Origin: Aquimarina mytili
Lineage (GTDB): Bacteria > Bacteroidota > Bacteroidia > Flavobacteriales > Flavobacteriaceae
Direction: 5' to 3'
Assembly (NCBI RefSeq): GCF_016735115.1
Contig: NZ_JAERQJ010000012.1
Span: 1-64,000, forward strand
DNA length: 64,000 bases
The notes beneath the pieces were generated by a model, which saw only the letters and a program-made list of their open reading frames with translations, was not told where the DNA came from and did not search any database. The translations under genes were made by a program, and so were the position numbers. Below, piece after piece: positions 61,323 to 64,000 of the stretch; position 1 is the first letter of the stretch, and each line of letters opens with the position of its first letter.

Positions 61323-61844
61323 ATGATTAAAAAAACGATTCTAGTATTAAGTATGATCGCCCTAATCTTTTCTTGTAAATCTGATGATGATGCAGTACCT
61401 GTACTCACTTCAGATTTTGTGTATACGCAGGAAGAAAAAGATGCCGAGATTGCTCGACTCAAAGATTATATCACTCAAAAAGGATATGAAAATGTACAAG
61501 CAACCGAATCGGGATTACATTATATTATCGAACAGCAAGGTGAGGGACTAACTCCTGAAATGGATGATACGGTAATTGCTCATTATGAGACAACAAATCT
61601 TGAAACCGATGAAATAATAGGAAGTTCTAACCGAGAAGAAAATCAATATGGGCAAGCCTTACGAATGTATAGTCTTTTAAAGGGGGTTTCAGAAGGGTTT
61701 ATGCTCGTTAATGAAGGTTCAGTAATTAGAATGTTTGTTCCCGGATATTTAGCTTTTGGTAAAATAGGAGATTCTTATAGAGGAATCGAACTTGAGACCA
61801 ATATGATGTACAAAATGGAATTAAATATTGTACTAAAGAATTAA
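61323..61844 (+). CDS. FKBP-type peptidyl-prolyl isomerase, lipoprotein
   Basis: The 173-aa lipoprotein starts at ATG 61323 (MIKKTILVLSMIALIFSC; lipobox Cys18). An upstream in-frame ATG at 61248 would add 25 residues before the signal and is rejected. After a short linker comes an FKBP domain: LHYIIEQQGEGLTPEMDDTVIAHYE, EGFMLVNEGSVIRMFVPGYLAFG. It catalyses proline isomerisation of proteins outside the inner membrane. Several FKBP active-site aromatic residues appear replaced, so activity may be weak. It is followed by a long palindromic element and a terminator. Confidence 0.88.
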   Translation: MIKKTILVLSMIALIFSCKSDDDAVPVLTSDFVYTQEEKDAEIARLKDYITQKGYENVQATESGLHYIIEQQGEGLTPEMDDTVIAHYETTNLETDEIIGSSNREENQYGQALRMYSLLKGVSEGFMLVNEGSVIRMFVPGYLAFGKIGDSYRGIELETNMMYKMELNIVLKN

Positions 61845-61845
61845 A

Positions 61846-61959
61846 TAACGTGAATTCGAGATAACAAGGCTTTATAAGAAAATTTACTTGTCTTCGATAC
61901 AATTTTCTTTCGAAAATCACTCAGACTGACGTAAATTTTCTTATTCTAAATTCACGTTA
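61846..61959. repeat. Long nested palindrome (best copy of the family)
   Basis: The 114-bp element has perfect outer arms TAACGTGAATT / AATTCACGTTA (11 bp) and perfect inner arms AAGAAAATTTAC / GTAAATTTTCTT (12 bp, 61876-61887 and 61931-61942), with ATTTTC/GAAAAT at the tip. The inner part shares TTCGATAC and CACTC..ACTGAC with copies at 54.7 and 55.8 kb. It starts 2 bp after the FKBP stop and could serve as a transcript end or a mobile palindrome. Confidence 0.65.
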
Positions 61960-61966
61960 CATAAAC

Positions 61967-62003
61967 AAAAAACAGCCTTAGTTTTTACTGTAAGGCTGTT
62001 TTT
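61967..62003. terminator. Bidirectional terminator between FKBP and S41 peptidase
   Basis: AAAACAGCCTTA and TAAGGCTGTTTT form a perfect 12-bp stem with a 10-nt loop, flanked by A- and T-runs, in a convergent gap. Confidence 0.85.
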
Positions 62004-62061
62004 ATAGTGTACTAATAAAGGGAGTATAACCTTAATCTATACTTAGTGATTGTAAATAAAC

Positions 62062-63393
62062 CTATGCTTTTCCTTTTGCATTTCTATCGGTACGACCATT
62101 GTCGTATAATCCTTGTAAAGTGGTTACTGTGCCCCCTTCGCTTAAAAAACGTATTCTAAAACTATCGAGACCTTTCAGCATAAACTCATTATCACTATAG
62201 GGGAGCAACTCGTATTTTGTTCCACTACCGCGCTGATAGAATAATTTACCATCCTCAAAGGTCACTTTGCGCGGGCCATAAACTCCTGCAAAGGACTTTA
62301 AAGTTTTAGTATCTAAGGTCACCGGATTAGTCTTTAATTTTAGTTTAGCAAGAGGCCATTCGTAGAAAGCCTGTAGATCTTTATCCGTGTTGTTTTTATT
62401 TAGTAGTTCTAAAGCTTTCATGTATGCAGTATCTAATGCATCTGCAGCCGAAGTCTTAATATGTGGACTTACCCCAGTGCCTTCCCAATTGGTTTTGGTG
62501 ATTGGGTTAATAGCCCGACCTGTAGGGACCCAAACCATGAATCTATCTGTTGCTACAATAGAACCACCAGGATGTGCGCCACCTCCTGTTGTTTCGCCTA
62601 CTAGAGTTGCACGCTTTAAATGTTTTAGATTGTAACTAAATTCTTCTGCTGCCGAAAAAGTCCTACCACTGGTTACTACATAAACAGGGGTGTCAGGATT
62701 GCGTGTACCACTTATATGTGGTAAGGTCCAGGTTTGAGAATTTTGATCTGTTGGGCGCCAATAGAAATTATTCAAATGCACAGGATGAGGTCCAAAGAGA
62801 TAGCTTGTAATAAGTTGGATCATTGCCGGACTCCCTCCGCCATTATTTCGAAGATCAATAATAATAGCATCTGCATTACTCAAAAAGTTCATTGCAGCCA
62901 CGGCGGTCTCTCCGGCATATTCTACATTAGAAAAACTTCGAAGATCCAAATAACCAATATTACCCGGCATAATTTTTACTTCTTTAAAACCAAAGTTATT
63001 TCGTTTCATAGCATTGACTTGGCGATTTAAATAAGCAATACTATCTTCAGTAGTAATTGTTTGTTGTTGTTCGGCTATTTGTTCTGGAGAAAAAATAACT
63101 CTTAAATGTTTATCGTTACTAATCGCTTGGAGATCTGTGGTTAAAGTCGTAGCAAACTCATGGGGGTCTAAGGTTGATTTGTAATCTCCTTTTTTAAGTT
63201 TAGATGCAATGCTTGAGAACATTTTTTTGGCAACCTCTGGAAAAATATAATTAGCATTTAGCTTACTACCTATAGAATCAACAACAATTTGTTGTTCTTT
63301 TGGAGTTAATGGTTCAACTTTTTTTTGTGCATTTAGTTGAGAGGCTAGTAGCATTAAAAATATTGCTACAAGAGATTTACGTATAGCTTTCAT
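62062..63393 (-). CDS. S41 family peptidase (tail-specific/IRBP-like)
   Basis: The 443-aa secreted protein has a signal peptide ending SQLNAQ. An N-terminal helical cap (about 30-150) is followed by the S41 core: IGYLDLRSFS, NADAIIIDLRNNGGGSPAMIQLI, TPVYVVTSGRTFSAAEEFSYNL with the catalytic Ser in TFSAAE, and VGETTGGGAHPGG. The final 90 residues resemble the DUF3471-like or lipocalin-type tail of retinoid-binding-like relatives. It degrades peptides in the periplasm. It lies 4 bp after the marR gene in one operon. There is no PDZ domain that I can see. Confidence 0.9.
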   Translation of the reverse strand: MKAIRKSLVAIFLMLLASQLNAQKKVEPLTPKEQQIVVDSIGSKLNANYIFPEVAKKMFSSIASKLKKGDYKSTLDPHEFATTLTTDLQAISNDKHLRVIFSPEQIAEQQQTITTEDSIAYLNRQVNAMKRNNFGFKEVKIMPGNIGYLDLRSFSNVEYAGETAVAAMNFLSNADAIIIDLRNNGGGSPAMIQLITSYLFGPHPVHLNNFYWRPTDQNSQTWTLPHISGTRNPDTPVYVVTSGRTFSAAEEFSYNLKHLKRATLVGETTGGGAHPGGSIVATDRFMVWVPTGRAINPITKTNWEGTGVSPHIKTSAADALDTAYMKALELLNKNNTDKDLQAFYEWPLAKLKLKTNPVTLDTKTLKSFAGVYGPRKVTFEDGKLFYQRGSGTKYELLPYSDNEFMLKGLDSFRIRFLSEGGTVTTLQGLYDNGRTDRNAKGKA

Positions 63394-63397
63394 AATG

Positions 63398-63838
63398 TCA
63401 TTTTTTTGTACAATTGGTTATGATTTTTCCTAAAATGATTTCCAATTGATTGAGTTCGTTTTTTGTGATTCCTTTTAATGATGAATTTCTATTATGATGA
63501 ATGATAGGAGGGAGGGTTTCTAATACATCCTTTCCTTTATCTGTGATTTTAATTTTATAACGCCTTCTGTCTTCGGGGTTCATAGAGCGTTTTAGATATT
63601 TTTTGTGTACCATCGTGTCAATCATTCGTGTCATCGAAGCTTTATCTTTAAATACCAGTTCGGCAATTTCTTTTTGAGTTAAGTCTGGATGTTGATTCAG
63701 AAAAAGGAGTACCAAACCCTGATCGATAGTCATGTCTTGTATTTGTTCTGAAATGTTTTTCTGTGCAAATTTTCGATACTCTTTAATAGTACTTTCGATA
63801 ACATGAAATATTGTTTCAGACGGAAGAGGTAGATCCAT
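63398..63838 (-). CDS. MarR family transcriptional regulator
   Basis: The 146-aa winged-helix regulator starts at ATG 63838 (MDLPLPSETIFHVIES); a TTG 39 bases upstream falls inside the candidate operator and is rejected. DLTQKEIAELVFKDKASMTRMIDTMVHKKYLKRSMNPEDRRRYKIKITDKGKDVLE contains the recognition helix and the DxRxR wing. It probably represses its own operon with the S41 peptidase gene until a small molecule binds. The ligand is unknown. Confidence 0.92.
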   Translation of the reverse strand: MDLPLPSETIFHVIESTIKEYRKFAQKNISEQIQDMTIDQGLVLLFLNQHPDLTQKEIAELVFKDKASMTRMIDTMVHKKYLKRSMNPEDRRRYKIKITDKGKDVLETLPPIIHHNRNSSLKGITKNELNQLEIILGKIITNCTKK

Positions 63839-63865
63839 ATATCTATATATTTGATGTAAATATAA

Positions 63866-63877
63866 TTGATATATCAA
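63866..63877. promoter_or_regulatory. Candidate MarR operator
   Basis: TTGATATATCAA is a perfect 12-bp palindrome 28 bp upstream of the marR start, in the size range and style of MarR-family operators. Autoregulation is inferred. The last 120 bp of the window hold no supported gene. Confidence 0.5.
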
Positions 63878-64000
63878 CTAAATAAATAAATTTAACTTTT
63901 TTTTAATTTAATACAGGATGGGGTTTCTAAAAGTGCTAAGAAGAGAAGTTATCTTAATACTCCAAAAGGTTTATCAGGTTCTTTTGGTAAATCCTTACGA

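Overview
The window reads as chromosomal DNA of a member of the Flavobacteriaceae (Bacteroidetes), probably a marine gliding genus; an Aquimarina-like organism is my inference. The DNA is AT-rich. Many genes follow the Bacteroidetes promoter element TAnnTTTG. There is a GldF/GldG gliding transporter, a type IX secretion (T9SS) C-terminal sorting domain, a BshB1 bacillithiol deacetylase and gene orders typical of flavobacteria. There is no rRNA, CRISPR array, transposase, integrase or phage gene. Two tRNA genes (Ser-UGA, His-GUG) and two candidate paralogous small RNAs are present.

Layout. 0-7.1 kb, mostly minus strand: a zinc-protease lipoprotein, a hotdog thioesterase, a serine hydrolase, RmuC, an unknown protein and an ABC ATPase whose conserved N-terminus has no normal start codon. 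7.3-13.4 kb: a GldF-GldG fusion, an ABM-domain protein and a SAM hydrolase-like protein on the minus strand, then phoH and purC on the plus strand. 13.5-25 kb: a giant BNR/sortilin-type exoprotein, an LolA/LolB-like protein, DUF72, a histidine-rich secreted protein, a DEAD-box helicase, a PAS histidine kinase with an overlapping response regulator, and a 479-aa orphan. 25.3-29 kb: tRNA-Ser, an M28 peptidase, tRNA-His, bshB1 and a trans-sulfuration enzyme. 29-31 kb: a TPR hybrid kinase.

31.5-39.8 kb, plus strand: 2-Cys peroxiredoxin, thioredoxin, a DUF6952-like protein, thiol peroxidase, a DagK-family kinase, FtsK, a LolA-like carrier, an LptF/LptG permease and RibB with a degenerate RibA-like domain. 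This joins peroxide defence to envelope and division housekeeping. 39.8-50.4 kb: a DegT aminotransferase, a nitroreductase, a second thioesterase, NhaC, the two small RNAs, a CPBP-family protein, an RdgB-type NTPase, KdsC, a DUF2520 protein and a fused ResB-CcsA cytochrome c maturation protein.

50.6-61 kb looks accessory. It holds an orphan gene with GGAATC iterons, a hairpin-rich leader before a tiny lipoprotein, a TPR histidine kinase/LuxR regulator pair, small orphans, a 245-bp tandem repeat, a T9SS-secreted protein, an 800-aa secreted protein ending in a HExxH metallopeptidase-like domain, and a lipoprotein that overlaps its stop codon. The last three look like a secreted effector cassette with a possible cognate protector; this is inference. 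61.3-64 kb: an FKBP lipoprotein, an S41 peptidase and its MarR regulator with a palindromic operator.

The most unusual signals are the small-RNA pair, a dispersed family of long palindromes (7.3, 54.7, 55.8, 56.1 and 61.9 kb), the effector-like cassette, the GldF-GldG fusion and the start-less ABC ATPase.
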